DNA of 41,582 bases from a virus: the IMG/VR virus record IMGVR_UViG_3300037315_000124, positions 1 through 41,582 of that record, one strand, 5' to 3'. Both the position numbers and the translations under genes were made by a program. Below, one piece after another: positions 1 through 10,453 of the stretch. Every line of letters begins with the position of its first letter. Position 1 is the first letter of the stretch. A model generated the notes under the pieces. That model did not search any database. It was not told where the DNA came from and was given only the letters and a program-made list of their open reading frames with translations.

Positions 1-18
1 CACAGATCCTGCATACTT
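1..18. repeat. Left copy of 18-bp terminal direct repeat (contig junction)
   Basis: Positions 1-18 are identical to 41564-41581. The copies diverge immediately after: base 19 is G, and the last base of the window is T. The reading frame crosses the joint without a stop. This is the overlap left when a circular or circularly permuted genome is assembled as a linear contig, and position 1 is not a biological end. The final T is probably a read or assembly error. Confidence 0.85.
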
Positions 19-3000
19 GGCGCGTGGCATCGGACGAAACATACCCAGCTTGGCGTTCAGTGTCGGCGTCGGTGCACCAGTCGCAGCTGTTGGCGGCGGC
101 GCATTGGCTGTTGGTGGCGCAGCATTCGCATCCACAGCACTGCTTGAAGGTGGTGCCGCGTACCGAGAAGCGCGACGCCACGGCGCTTCAGACGAGGAAG
201 CAGAGCGCGCCCTGTTCATTACCGGACTAGCAAACGGGGTGCTCGATGCAACACCGATTGGTCGTTTTCTTAGCAGGACACCGCTCGGTCGTCAGTCACT
301 GAGTCGAATCCGAAACCGAATAGCGAGGCAGACGGTGGAGATAGGCAAGCGAGGTGGTGAGCAAGCTGGGTTCGAAGCTGGCACTGAGTCAGTACAAACG
401 GTGGTGTCGAACGCAGTGCAGATGGAGTTTGATGAGAATCGCGCACTGTTGGATGATACAGCGGAAGCAGCGTTCTTTGGCGGCGTGCTCGGTGGTGGCA
501 TGAGTTTTGCTGGAGATGTTGTGAGCAGCGGAGCACGCGGAGTATTCCCTTCGGCGCCGCGCGGCGGTCTTAATGAAGGCATCAACTTTGAGCTCAATGA
601 AACGTTGGAGGACACGCGTGAGGGTGCGACGGCTCGTGTGCCACGCGGTACTGACCTGTTCGGTCTCTACAACGATGAAGCTGCGACGCATAACGCACTC
701 GGGCGTGGCTTCGTATTTTCTGACCACTCTGATGACACAGACACTGACGGCGTGCGGACGCAGACCAGCCGAGACATAACAGTCTACAAACCGAGCAATG
801 ACGAACGAGTGAAAGTACTGAACGGGGCAACGCCGGATGTGCGCACAGAGAACGCACGAGCGCTACTGCGAGAGACCGGGGCAGACGCGCTCGCGTTTCC
901 GGACTTTGGCGGGCAAAACAAGCTCGTATTTCAAAACAGTGACGCGCTCGATAGTTTGCCGCGCAAGCGTATCAATACACGAGCGATTCGTGACGATGTG
1001 ACCAATCAGATACAGCGCGACATTGACCAGTCGCAAACACAAGACGAGTTTGTGCGCACACGTGAAATAGAGGAGACGTTTACCGCCGAAGGGAACCGTA
1101 CAGCATTTACTGAAGAGAATACGGTGCCGGTCGAGCCGGTAAGTCCTGAGCTGCAGCCACTCGTCAACAATGTTGATGTTCTGAAAGTTGGTGTTGTCCG
1201 TGATAATCAAAACGGTCTGCTTGTCGGACGCGTTTCACCAAACGTGTCAAAGGCAGCGGCACGCATTCGAGACTTGGACATTGTTCTCAATCGTGACAAT
1301 GTGCAAAACATCAACCAAAAGCACGGAGCTGTGCCATCTGAGAACCTCGTGCTCACTATCAATAAGCCCGATCATGTTGTGTTCTTCCCAAATGCCGGGA
1401 AGGGCAACAGGGATATGATCAATTTCGTACGTGAACTTCCCGGCGGAGAAAACATCATCGTTGGCGCCATTCGGGTGAACGGCTTTGCGATTGTCACTGC
1501 GTACGAAACGAGTCGACAAAACCTGAGCTCGTTGGTCAATAAAGAAGGCGCTCAGTTGGTGTATACAGATATGCAAAATCCCGACCAACTCAACGTCGGT
1601 CGGGATAAAATTGCAACTGAGCCCTCTGGAGGGACGGCAGCCCCCTCATTGATCACCCCAAGTGAGGTGTCCGAGCAGCGAGCCGTGGTAGCACTTTCTG
1701 CTGTCAGAGAGCTCGATGATTCGAGTATAACAGACGTCAAAGAACTGTCAAGAGAAGCGCTTCGCAACGTCTATCGAAGGGGGGCGCCGCAGGACGTTAC
1801 AAGTGCCACGCAGCGCCGGGTTGAGCAAATTGCGGAGTATGAGCGCTCGACAATTGAAGAACGGTATCAGCGAATACCGGCAGATCTTGCGGTCAATTTC
1901 GATGACAGCACGCCCTTCATCAGTAATCAGGAGGCGGAGCGGGTAGTACGACAATTCTTTGACCCGGACGAAGTTGGTGTTGCGTTCGTCAGCAACATAC
2001 GGACGCCGGAAGGTGCAGAAGCGTTCGGTCGGTACAGCAACAAGATGATTGAGTTTGTGAATAATCCGCACCAAACCACACCGTTCCATGAAAGTGTCCA
2101 CGCCTACCTCAATCTGTTTGTTGATGTGCAGCGCAAGCGAAAGATACTGGACGAGGTGCGGCGCAAAAAGCGAAAACCAAACTGGACTGACGAACAAGCC
2201 GAGGAGCAGCTTGCAGACGACTTTATTCGCTACATACGACGCGAGCGTAAGCCACAGAACTTGATTGGTGAGCTGTTTCGGCGCGTAAAGCGTTTCTTGC
2301 AGCGGTTGCATCCTGCAAGTGCAGAGCGGCTCTTTCAGGACATCATTAGCAGGCGGCGCCCCATGGGCGTACAGGTGCGGACGTTTACTGAAGACATTCA
2401 GCAGGTGCGTCGAGATTTTTATCAGCAACCGGGGCAATTCACGACAAAGCTCTTTCAGCTGCCAGACATGCAGGATAGAGAGACTGTGTCACAGGAGTTT
2501 CTGCGCAACACGCTGCGGTCTAAGAAGAGCAACCTAAAGGGGCGCGAGCAAAGCTTTGTTGAATACGTGCTCGATACGCACTTTCAGAATACGAACAAAA
2601 TAAACACACAAGAGCTGCAAGAGCGTATTTCTGAAGAACTGCTGCCGGTCTCCCTTCAGGAAACTGACAATTTTGCAAAATACGGCATAACAAACCCCGC
2701 GTTTTTGGGTGAAGACTACGCTGAAACGTTCACAATCGATGAACGTGCGGAAGCAAAGACGTTTTTGATCGATACTGGGTATCGCTACATCGACCTACCG
2801 TGGCATAAAGCAACCGGCGTCGGTCATTTTCGCGCCGCTGAGGTGCCGGGGCTGCTCGGTCACTTCCGGATGGCTGTGATGAATGTGCAAGGTAAACGAA
2901 TCGCCAAAGTGCTTGAGATACAGAGTGATCCCATTCAGGACGAAAAGATGGAGCGCATGACAGCGGACGACATGATGAACTATCTACGCACGAAGCGCGA

Positions 3001-6000
3001 TGAGCAAAGCGAGGCCATTGACACTCATCTGCGTAAAATTAATTCGCTGAGAGAAATTGAGAGCACGTACGGCAGGATCGTAGAAAAAGTACGAACCCGT
3101 TACCAAGAAGACCAAGATGCCGACAAGAGACTTGATACCGATTTGGTGAATGAAATCCTAGCGGAGGTGGCGTACTTAGAAACGATACAGCTGACAACTG
3201 ACGATGTGCCTTTGCCAGCAGCCGATGCAGTTAATAGGCCGCTCGTCGAGGCAATCGAGGACATTCTTGATCTGCTACAACTGCACCATCCACAACTACG
3301 TGAATATCGTGCGAACGGTCGTGTCACGTTGTCCGATACTTTGCAAAACCAAATCGGTGACGTACGAATATCGTGGCTGGAAGAGAGAATGACCTCGTTT
3401 GGTGCTCGCGCTGCTGAAAAAGCAAGCACGATAGATAATGGCATAGTCGACCAAAAAAACAGATTGCAGGAATGGGAAGACCTCGTTTCGTATTACGAGA
3501 ATAACCCAGATGAGCTGGCAAAGTGGGATTCGCTCAACCAGCAGTGGATGAAGCTCTCAGGACGGTGGCACGAATTGGCTATCAAGTTTGCCATTCAGCA
3601 AGCAGCAATGAAAGGCGCTGAAGAGGTGCACTTTCCGACTGCATTTACAGTGAGCCGCGCAGAAAATTGGGATGGACAAGGCGACCCGGAAGAAGGGTTC
3701 GGCGGGGAGTATGATGACGCAGATGTACAGTTTGGAAACACAATCGACGCGGACGGTCGTGAATGGACAATTATTGAAGTGAATGATGATAACTCATTCA
3801 GGGCGGTGGCCGCTTTGGATGTAGAAGAGATTTACACGCTCTCAGAGGTGCGCAATGGTCTGTTTATTGATGCAGTAACTGAGTTTGATTCATCTATAGA
3901 TGCCGTTAATGAGTTTTATGACAACATCATGCAGGGTTTTGAAAATGACCCTGATGGTTCTGTGAATGAGGTCAAGGATATTCTGCGTTCTCAGTATCAA
4001 AAACTGGTACAAGACGAACGGAACGAAATTGGAAAATTAGAGGAAGCAATAGAGCGGTCGAAAAGGCAAATCTCCGGTATACGGAATGGAGATGTGACAT
4101 TTATACCCGAGGTCATTTCTAGAAAATACGGCGCTGCGTACGACTCATTCATGGATTTAAAGCGCAATGCTTCATTTTTGGATCCGCTTCCTGAAACCGA
4201 AGGTCGCCCGAGCGAACGAGTGACGCAACGTATGCGTGATTTGAAGTTCGATATCGCGCAGCGTATAGACCAGCAAGTGCAGGTACCGGATTCTATTGCG
4301 CGAGAGGCGCAGAGTGATGAGAGACGGGATCTTGCAGTACGGAGACACCTCAATGCTGATGTTGCAGTCTTTACAAATAAAGAAGAAGCAGACAGGTTCT
4401 ATAACGGGCTCCGTGAGAGCTTTGAGCGACGTCGACAACAAGTAGAAAAACGAAAGCAGTACGTCGATGAAACCGGAACAGAGCTGACGGAAGAAGAACG
4501 CAATGAACAAAAACAGGAGATAGATTTCGAGGCGGCGCTGTTCAATGTCATCGAGCCGGAACAGCATGATTGGTATAAGGGAGCAACCTTTCAGCAGAAC
4601 GCTGAAGAAGGCGGTGCCTACTACGTCTTTTATACAGTGCCAGACACAGCGGGAACAGGAAGGAATCGTGAAAGTGCTGAAGTGCCAGCGCCGGAAGAGC
4701 TTGTACCAACATTTGTTTCTGCAGAAGAAACAGACATCCAAAAGCGGCAAGATGCAATTCAACGCGCACAAAACAAAATAGAGATTCATCAGTCAAACAA
4801 GGAAGCGATAAACTCCATGGAGTATGACAGTGATACAGGTCTGCTCAGACTGCATCCACCCTCAGAAGATGGAATGCAGAAAGACCGAACGGTGGATATT
4901 GACATGACTGATGAAAATGAAATTGCTGAGTCGCAGTACCTCCGTGAATACATTTGGGAAAAAGCCCAAGAAGCTGCCGAGGAGATCGACAGTAATACAG
5001 CCGAATGGTTAGTCGAACAGAGGCACGCCGCGATTGTATATCAAGGGGAAAATGGACTTGGTGAAACGAACCTTGTCGCTGTGAGTAGCAGCGAAGCTGA
5101 TTTCAATGATTTTCCGCCACCTGCCGAAGCGGGTGCACGCAGCGATATCAATGAGCAGCGGCAAGAGTTTGAGCGAACTACAAACCTGAAAGACCCAGAG
5201 CTTCCGTTCCCGGCACTGCGAACAAGAGGTGACTTTAACCCCCAAAAAGCAGCGCTCTTTTACGAAGTGGCTCACCGCAAGTTTTTGCAGAAGCTACGGA
5301 AAGGAAACTATGAAGAAATTGTTGATCACACCGGATACAGCTGGCGTAAAACAGAGATAACGCCTGAAGACAAAGGCGCTATCGAATACTTCCAGTCTCA
5401 CGTCCCTGACGACATCGACCCACGCAACCGTGCGGAGCGTGTAGAACAGGCATACCGTGATGCTGAGCGCTCAGTTATCAGCGAGCTGTCGCAGACGACC
5501 TTTACGCAGGAGACTGCCGAGGTGCAGGAGCAGCTTGGCGTTGACCGAGAGGCATCAGCACTATACCCGGAATGGCTGCCGTCGGCACTTCGCAACCGCG
5601 GTCTCATCGACCGCGTGCTGCAGAAAATTGACAACGGTGAGCAGATGAGTGGCGACCGTCAGCAGCGCCTCTATGACCTCATACAGAACAAGGTCATTGA
5701 GCGAATGAACACGCAACAGGTGAACGAGCAGGTTATTAGTGAGCTTCAGAAGCGCTCACAGCTACGCGAGGAAGTGCAGCGCATCATGCTGCGCGAGGAT
5801 ACGCTGGAGCGCTACAAGCAAATGATTCCGCAAGGACGCACGCGCGGTGCCGAAACCAAGAAAGTCGTGCGTCAAGTAACCGGACAGGTGCGCAATTTAC
5901 GAGACTTCAACGAGCGCATGCGTGCACTCGCTCGTGGATACCGTGAAGGTACACGGTACGGTCGAAATGTGGTCAAACAAGTGCAACGTGAAGCGCTGTC

Positions 6001-9000
6001 GGTCATCGAGGAGCTACCTGCAGAGGAGCAAGGCAAGTTTCGGCGCACAATCGTCAACATACAAACACCTGAGCACCTCGAGAAGAAGCTGCCACAGATA
6101 CAGGAGCGCATTGAGCGAATCGTCGACCAACGTCGAAAGCGTGGGCTCAAAAAGCAAATCCGGAAAGAGCTGAAAAACATCAAGCCCAAGCGAGACCGCA
6201 CCGGGCTCGTGCGGGGCAGGTTTACTGCTGATACACAGAACAAATTGCAACTTATCAAAGACGCGCTCGAGGGTGACCGGCAAGAGGCACTGCAGCAACT
6301 CGAACAAAAGGTAGAGCAAGAGGCACAGAAAGACTCCAAGATTTTCACACAATCTGACATAGAGCAAATGGAAATGCTGCAAATGACAGGAATGAAAGAC
6401 ATGACGGCAGAGCAGCTTGAGTTCACGCTGAAAAATATCCGAAACCTGAAAGAGACCGGTCGTACGCTGCGAGAGCTGCAAGATTTCAACAAGCAGGAAG
6501 AGCTCGACCGACTGCGACAAACGTTTATTGATCGCGTTACCGGCGGCAAAGGTGTGGCGAAAGACATGCAGGGATTGCCACGTCGCGAAAAGGGTGCAGC
6601 AACACTGTTGGAGAACTATGCACCGGGCTTCAAGACGTGGGTTGATGCACACCGCGGTATCGAATTCGTATTTGAGTACATTTCTCGATTCGACAGCGCT
6701 TCCGAGCCGCTGCAGACGCCGTTCCATACGACCCTCATGCGACGTATCCGGGACGCCCGAGATGACCAAAATTCGACCCTCACTGAGTGGGAAAAGACGT
6801 GGCACAGCGCGTTTGCGAACTTCTATGACCTTGAACTGTATGGGCGCGACTACCGCAAGGCAATCAAGCAGCAAGCGCAAGAGGTAGACCTCGGCATCAC
6901 ACCGAAGGGAGCCGACCGAACGCTCAAAATGAACCGCTTTGAGCTTCGTAAGAAGTGGATGGAGATGCAGGATGAGTCGCTGATACCCACCTTTGAAAAC
7001 ATGGGGTGGGATGAGAGCGTGCGGCAAGCGGTCGACGCGGCGATGACTGATGCCGACAAGCGGTTTGCTGAGTGGCAGTTGAAAGAGTTCTACCCACGCT
7101 ACCGCGCACACATCAATCCGACATACCGATACTTTTACGGTGTTGATATGGGCAATATTGAAAACTACTCGCCCATTAAGCGCAGCGGAGGCGGCGAAGA
7201 CGTGCCGCAGCACGTACAGCTTGCACAAGACATTCTACGGAAATCGTCGACGAAAGCTGGCTCGCTCGTCTCACGTGTCAGCAACGTGAAGCCGCTCGAG
7301 TTCGTTGGCGACATGCAGATGATGACGCAACACCTGACTGAAATGGAGCACTTTCGTGCCTACTCAGAGGTTGTGTCAGACATGCGCCGCATTTTCGACG
7401 GTGACCTCATGGAAGCAATCAAGCAAAACCACGGCAATGCAACGGCGAAACAGATCAATAAACTGATTGACGACTTGGCGAGGGATGGCATTGATGCGTC
7501 ACACCGCTACGAGTTTCTTGACAAGGCGCGCAGCTGGTTCGCTGTTGGCGTACTCGGAGCAGATCCGGTCGCTACATTGAAGCAGCTGACGTCGTTCCCG
7601 GTGTACCTCACGGAGATGGATACGTCGACGTTCTTCGGCGGCATCCGTGACTTTTGGATGAACGACATGCGCGAAAAGGCACGTATACTGCTGGACACTG
7701 AATTCATGCGTTCCCGCTACTCAATGGGAGAGTTCGACCGCGACATAAAGATTGCATTCGATCAGGGCTCATCGAATAAGCGCATGGCTGGATTGGAAGG
7801 GTTCCGGCAAATGGTCATGGGTAACATTCGGCTTGGCGACACCGGAGCAATTCTACCCGGCGGATGGGCGAAGTATAAGCAAGAGTTTGAGCGACAGCTC
7901 GGACAAAGTCTGCCGTCAGATGCCGCAAGCATTCGGCAGTTGATAGAAGACAACCCACAGGCGCACAGGGAAGCGGTTAACGCATTTCGGAACACAACAC
8001 TCCGGACGCAGCAGGCGGGCAACGTGGAAGACCTCGGAGACATTCAGCGCGCCGGTTCATTCGGCAACCTGTTCACGTTATTCATGACGACGCCATTGCA
8101 GTATTGGCGCATTGAAGAGAACGCGTTCCGGAACTTAGGTGCGCTCGAAAAAATGGGCGGCAGCGTGCAACGCGGCAAGGTGAGTGACAACCTCAAAGTT
8201 ATTGCCATTATGCACGTCATCATTCCATCGCTGTTCCAGCTCGTTGCAGACGGCTTCGAGTGGCAAGAAGACAGACAGCTGCGCGCGGCGTTGCTCGGTA
8301 GCTTTGGCTACCCACTCATATTCGGCAACATGCTCGACACGATGGCGCGTGTGGCAACTGGCGACGACGTCTTTTCAGACAACCTCATGCCGTCCGGCAT
8401 TTCGCAGTGGGCAGATTTCATGGACGTCGGAAAGAATGTCTACAGCACGCTAGATGACTTCTTTAACGCAACTGTTGATGTCGAGCCCGAGCGACTGTGG
8501 GACACCATCACCGAGGCGGTATCGGTTGGCGGACAAGTAACCGGGCTACCCACCGAGCAGATCGTGACGACCACGAAAGGTGCGTATGAGCTGGCACAGG
8601 GACGCACACAAGATCCACGCGTGCTCTTTTGGAGTGACTATGGGCTCGACCGTGGCGGTGAGTTTGAAATGGCAAATGCGGAACGAGTGCTCACAGAGCA
8701 AGAGCGTCGCCAGTTCGACGCGCAGGTGGCTGATGCACTCGAGGATGGGCGCATCGATGTGGAGAAAGCCAAGCGATTACGTAACAAGATACAGCGTAAT
8801 CAAGCAGACATTAAGGCGCGGCAATACTGGGAGCAAACTCGTGGCTTGCCGCGCACGGAACGACTCCGGCGGTATAACCAGCTTTCAAACGATGTGAAGG
8901 ATGCTGTACGCGATATAGCTGACGAGGAAGCAATAAAGGATGCGCGTGAGTGGTGGCAGCAAACACGCGAATTGCCGAAACAAGAGCGCGTTGCGTCGTT

Positions 9001-9541
9001 CAAAAATCAGAACCCTGCTGTTCGTGAGAAGATTCGAGCGATTGCTGAACGTGAGCGCGAAGAAGAGCGTTTGCTCGAAAAGCTCGGTGCTCGCCCGCAC
9101 GATGAAGAGACATTCCTGCAGAATGTATCCGACCATTTGAAGGCAGTGCAAACAGACCCGATTCAAGCAGCACGGCTGCTGTTCAACGGGGAGCGCATAC
9201 GCCGGGTCGACTCAGGCGCCATCATTGTTGAGCGAATGCCGTTTGCAGCAAGCCAACGTATCCGGCGCGAACGTAACGCTTCTGATGAAGTCGAGCTTGA
9301 CCACATCATCCCGTTGCAGTTGGGTGGCACAAATGATGTAGACAACCTGCGACTCGTCGACAAAGAGCAGCACGAGGAATACACTCAAATCGGCAATATG
9401 CTCGGTGAGATGCTCCGGGATGGGCAGATTGAAGCTGACCGAGCACAAGAGCTCATTCGTGACTACAAAATGGGTGATATGTCTCGAGAGCAGATCATGA
9501 ATGAAATTGCGGAAGTCAGCGCGCAAGTCGAGCAAGACTAG
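2..9541 (+). CDS. Giant polyvalent virion protein, C-terminal 3,174+ residues (gene continues from the right end of the window)
   Basis: The frame is open from base 2 and continues the gene starting at 40863. The joined product is about 3,413 residues. Residue numbers here count from the TTG at 17. Residues 12-44 and about 150-170 are Gly/Ala-rich and hydrophobic. Residues 430-500 (H436, then IVTAYETS) resemble the barnase/EndoU/colicin/RelE-type RNase domains of polyvalent proteins. HESVH at 691-695 is a zinc-metallopeptidase HExxH motif. EIQSD at 967-971 with WHELAIK from 1184 marks the large polyvalent domain common in phage and plasmid giants. Residues 1800-2200 are charged and coiled-coil-like. 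Residues 2300-2390 and the hydrophobic stretches at 2728-2780 resemble late polyvalent domains. A 42-residue tandem repeat starts at 2934. An HNH motif (DHIIPL, then NLRL) starts at 3095. By family analogy it is packaged and enters the cell with the DNA to act against host defences; that role is inferred. It is followed by the lysis genes. Confidence 0.85.
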   Translation, partial: TDPAYLARGIGRNIPSLAFSVGVGAPVAAVGGGALAVGGAAFASTALLEGGAAYREARRHGASDEEAERALFITGLANGVLDATPIGRFLSRTPLGRQSLSRIRNRIARQTVEIGKRGGEQAGFEAGTESVQTVVSNAVQMEFDENRALLDDTAEAAFFGGVLGGGMSFAGDVVSSGARGVFPSAPRGGLNEGINFELNETLEDTREGATARVPRGTDLFGLYNDEAATHNALGRGFVFSDHSDDTDTDGVRTQTSRDITVYKPSNDERVKVLNGATPDVRTENARALLRETGADALAFPDFGGQNKLVFQNSDALDSLPRKRINTRAIRDDVTNQIQRDIDQSQTQDEFVRTREIEETFTAEGNRTAFTEENTVPVEPVSPELQPLVNNVDVLKVGVVRDNQNGLLVGRVSPNVSKAAARIRDLDIVLNRDNVQNINQKHGAVPSENLVLTINKPDHVVFFPNAGKGNRDMINFVRELPGGENIIVGAIRVNGFAIVTAYETSRQNLSSLVNKEGAQLVYTDMQNPDQLNVGRDKIATEPSGGTAAPSLITPSEVSEQRAVVALSAVRELDDSSITDVKELSREALRNVYRRGAPQDVTSATQRRVEQIAEYERSTIEERYQRIPADLAVNFDDSTPFISNQEAERVVRQFFDPDEVGVAFVSNIRTPEGAEAFGRYSNKMIEFVNNPHQTTPFHESVHAYLNLFVDVQRKRKILDEVRRKKRKPNWTDEQAEEQLADDFIRYIRRERKPQNLIGELFRRVKRFLQRLHPASAERLFQDIISRRRPMGVQVRTFTEDIQQVRRDFYQQPGQFTTKLFQLPDMQDRETVSQEFLRNTLRSKKSNLKGREQSFVEYVLDTHFQNTNKINTQELQERISEELLPVSLQETDNFAKYGITNPAFLGEDYAETFTIDERAEAKTFLIDTGYRYIDLPWHKATGVGHFRAAEVPGLLGHFRMAVMNVQGKRIAKVLEIQSDPIQDEKMERMTADDMMNYLRTKRDEQSEAIDTHLRKINSLREIESTYGRIVEKVRTRYQEDQDADKRLDTDLVNEILAEVAYLETIQLTTDDVPLPAADAVNRPLVEAIEDILDLLQLHHPQLREYRANGRVTLSDTLQNQIGDVRISWLEERMTSFGARAAEKASTIDNGIVDQKNRLQEWEDLVSYYENNPDELAKWDSLNQQWMKLSGRWHELAIKFAIQQAAMKGAEEVHFPTAFTVSRAENWDGQGDPEEGFGGEYDDADVQFGNTIDADGREWTIIEVNDDNSFRAVAALDVEEIYTLSEVRNGLFIDAVTEFDSSIDAVNEFYDNIMQGFENDPDGSVNEVKDILRSQYQKLVQDERNEIGKLEEAIERSKRQISGIRNGDVTFIPEVISRKYGAAYDSFMDLKRNASFLDPLPETEGRPSERVTQRMRDLKFDIAQRIDQQVQVPDSIAREAQSDERRDLAVRRHLNADVAVFTNKEEADRFYNGLRESFERRRQQVEKRKQYVDETGTELTEEERNEQKQEIDFEAALFNVIEPEQHDWYKGATFQQNAEEGGAYYVFYTVPDTAGTGRNRESAEVPAPEELVPTFVSAEETDIQKRQDAIQRAQNKIEIHQSNKEAINSMEYDSDTGLLRLHPPSEDGMQKDRTVDIDMTDENEIAESQYLREYIWEKAQEAAEEIDSNTAEWLVEQRHAAIVYQGENGLGETNLVAVSSSEADFNDFPPPAEAGARSDINEQRQEFERTTNLKDPELPFPALRTRGDFNPQKAALFYEVAHRKFLQKLRKGNYEEIVDHTGYSWRKTEITPEDKGAIEYFQSHVPDDIDPRNRAERVEQAYRDAERSVISELSQTTFTQETAEVQEQLGVDREASALYPEWLPSALRNRGLIDRVLQKIDNGEQMSGDRQQRLYDLIQNKVIERMNTQQVNEQVISELQKRSQLREEVQRIMLREDTLERYKQMIPQGRTRGAETKKVVRQVTGQVRNLRDFNERMRALARGYREGTRYGRNVVKQVQREALSVIEELPAEEQGKFRRTIVNIQTPEHLEKKLPQIQERIERIVDQRRKRGLKKQIRKELKNIKPKRDRTGLVRGRFTADTQNKLQLIKDALEGDRQEALQQLEQKVEQEAQKDSKIFTQSDIEQMEMLQMTGMKDMTAEQLEFTLKNIRNLKETGRTLRELQDFNKQEELDRLRQTFIDRVTGGKGVAKDMQGLPRREKGAATLLENYAPGFKTWVDAHRGIEFVFEYISRFDSASEPLQTPFHTTLMRRIRDARDDQNSTLTEWEKTWHSAFANFYDLELYGRDYRKAIKQQAQEVDLGITPKGADRTLKMNRFELRKKWMEMQDESLIPTFENMGWDESVRQAVDAAMTDADKRFAEWQLKEFYPRYRAHINPTYRYFYGVDMGNIENYSPIKRSGGGEDVPQHVQLAQDILRKSSTKAGSLVSRVSNVKPLEFVGDMQMMTQHLTEMEHFRAYSEVVSDMRRIFDGDLMEAIKQNHGNATAKQINKLIDDLARDGIDASHRYEFLDKARSWFAVGVLGADPVATLKQLTSFPVYLTEMDTSTFFGGIRDFWMNDMREKARILLDTEFMRSRYSMGEFDRDIKIAFDQGSSNKRMAGLEGFRQMVMGNIRLGDTGAILPGGWAKYKQEFERQLGQSLPSDAASIRQLIEDNPQAHREAVNAFRNTTLRTQQAGNVEDLGDIQRAGSFGNLFTLFMTTPLQYWRIEENAFRNLGALEKMGGSVQRGKVSDNLKVIAIMHVIIPSLFQLVADGFEWQEDRQLRAALLGSFGYPLIFGNMLDTMARVATGDDVFSDNLMPSGISQWADFMDVGKNVYSTLDDFFNATVDVEPERLWDTITEAVSVGGQVTGLPTEQIVTTTKGAYELAQGRTQDPRVLFWSDYGLDRGGEFEMANAERVLTEQERRQFDAQVADALEDGRIDVEKAKRLRNKIQRNQADIKARQYWEQTRGLPRTERLRRYNQLSNDVKDAVRDIADEEAIKDAREWWQQTRELPKQERVASFKNQNPAVREKIRAIAEREREEERLLEKLGARPHDEETFLQNVSDHLKAVQTDPIQAARLLFNGERIRRVDSGAIIVERMPFAASQRIRRERNASDEVELDHIIPLQLGGTNDVDNLRLVDKEQHEEYTQIGNMLGEMLRDGQIEADRAQELIRDYKMGDMSREQIMNEIAEVSAQVEQD

Positions 9542-9594
9542 TGTGGACAAAAACTGCGCGTTTGCGGATTAATACTTGGTAAGGTGAAAGTACA

Positions 9595-9843
9595 ATGAAA
9601 CTACAAGCAAAAGCAGTGCCCATTCAAAAGCTGAGCAAACGTGTGTTGTTTCGATTCTTACGCGGCTTCGTAGCCGGTGCCGTTTCCACTGCTGCGACAA
9701 TTTCTGTGACAAACGCGAGCTCATGGGGCGAGCTCGCCAGTGTTCTCAACAACCTGACAATCTCTCTGATTGCAGGAGGCGTTGGCGGTGGGCTTATGGC
9801 ACTGGACAAGTTTTTCAGGGATAAGCGAGCAGGTCGCACATAA
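9595..9843 (+). CDS. Putative holin
   Basis: 82 residues. The basic N-terminus (KLSKRVLFRFLRG) is followed by two hydrophobic segments, about 28-45 and 53-72, separated by a short polar turn. The Gly-rich second segment runs into a charged tail (LDKFFRDKRAGRT). Small two-helix membrane proteins immediately before an endolysin are typical holins, which collect in the inner membrane and open it to release the lysin. The stop overlaps the amidase start by one base (TAATG), so the two are translationally coupled. The start is supported by AAGGTG about 10 bases upstream, one of the few Shine-Dalgarno-like sites in this genome. The assignment rests on topology and neighbourhood, not on a recognised holin family. 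Confidence 0.7.
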   Translation: MKLQAKAVPIQKLSKRVLFRFLRGFVAGAVSTAATISVTNASSWGELASVLNNLTISLIAGGVGGGLMALDKFFRDKRAGRT

Positions 9844-10433
9844 TGGGGTACAAAATCCGACAGCGACATACCGACAAACACTTTGCAGAAGGCAATCCCG
9901 CCTCGGTCATTACGCACGTCGACCTTGGCACATTTGAACGTACAAAATCGGTCATTGATGGAGACAAAAATCGTTCGTACAACTACTACATTCGTCGAGA
10001 GAAGCCAGAAGTGATCGAGTTCGTACCGAAATCATACGGTGCGTGGCACGCCGGGCGCGTCAATAAACCAACAGACCGCGCCCGGCGCTTTTTTGGTGAC
10101 GTGAATCCCAACAAGCAATCAGTCGGCATTTGCTACGAAGGCAAGCCGGTAGACAGCAACGGAAAAGTTACGTGGCAGTGGGACAATGTTGTCGATGGTG
10201 AGCCGCCGACCGACGAGCAGGTGCAGATTGCTACATGGCTCATCGGGCACCTCAAACTAGCGGATGTGCCACTGTTTTCACACAAAGAAATCGCACGGGA
10301 TAAACCGCCGATAGTCAAGCAATTCAATAAAGATATCAAAAAAGAGTTGAAGCGCGCTCGCTCGCGCGGTGACTGCTCATTATCGCAGTTCACCTTCGGT
10401 GAGCTGATTCGTGAGCTAGTGTCGCGCGTGTAG
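9843..10433 (+). CDS. Endolysin: N-acetylmuramoyl-L-alanine amidase (Amidase_2/PGRP type)
   Basis: 196 residues, the usual size for a single-domain phage amidase. The fold shows as a first zinc-ligand strand (ITHVDLGT, H25), YNYYI at 47-50, the AWHAG motif at 67-71, SVGICYEG at 93-100, and FSHKEIARDKPP at 146-156, giving H147 and D153 as the other likely zinc ligands. These enzymes cut the amide bond between N-acetylmuramic acid and L-alanine in peptidoglycan. There is no signal peptide, so release through the holin encoded just upstream is expected. The C-terminal 40 residues are basic and may help wall binding. A separate lytic transglycosylase lies 9 kb away at 18997. Confidence 0.88.
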   Translation: MGYKIRQRHTDKHFAEGNPASVITHVDLGTFERTKSVIDGDKNRSYNYYIRREKPEVIEFVPKSYGAWHAGRVNKPTDRARRFFGDVNPNKQSVGICYEGKPVDSNGKVTWQWDNVVDGEPPTDEQVQIATWLIGHLKLADVPLFSHKEIARDKPPIVKQFNKDIKKELKRARSRGDCSLSQFTFGELIRELVSRV

Positions 10434-10453
10434 TTCTTTACAAGGAGGAGACC

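Noticed and set aside
6014-7228. Long minus-strand open frame (404 codons) inside the giant gene, and similar minus-strand frames at 1748-2437, 5872-6567 and 30358-31029
   Set aside because: They mirror the codon pattern of strong plus-strand genes, give Cys/Leu/Ser- or His/Val-rich low-quality peptides, and have no start context or neighbours in the same direction.
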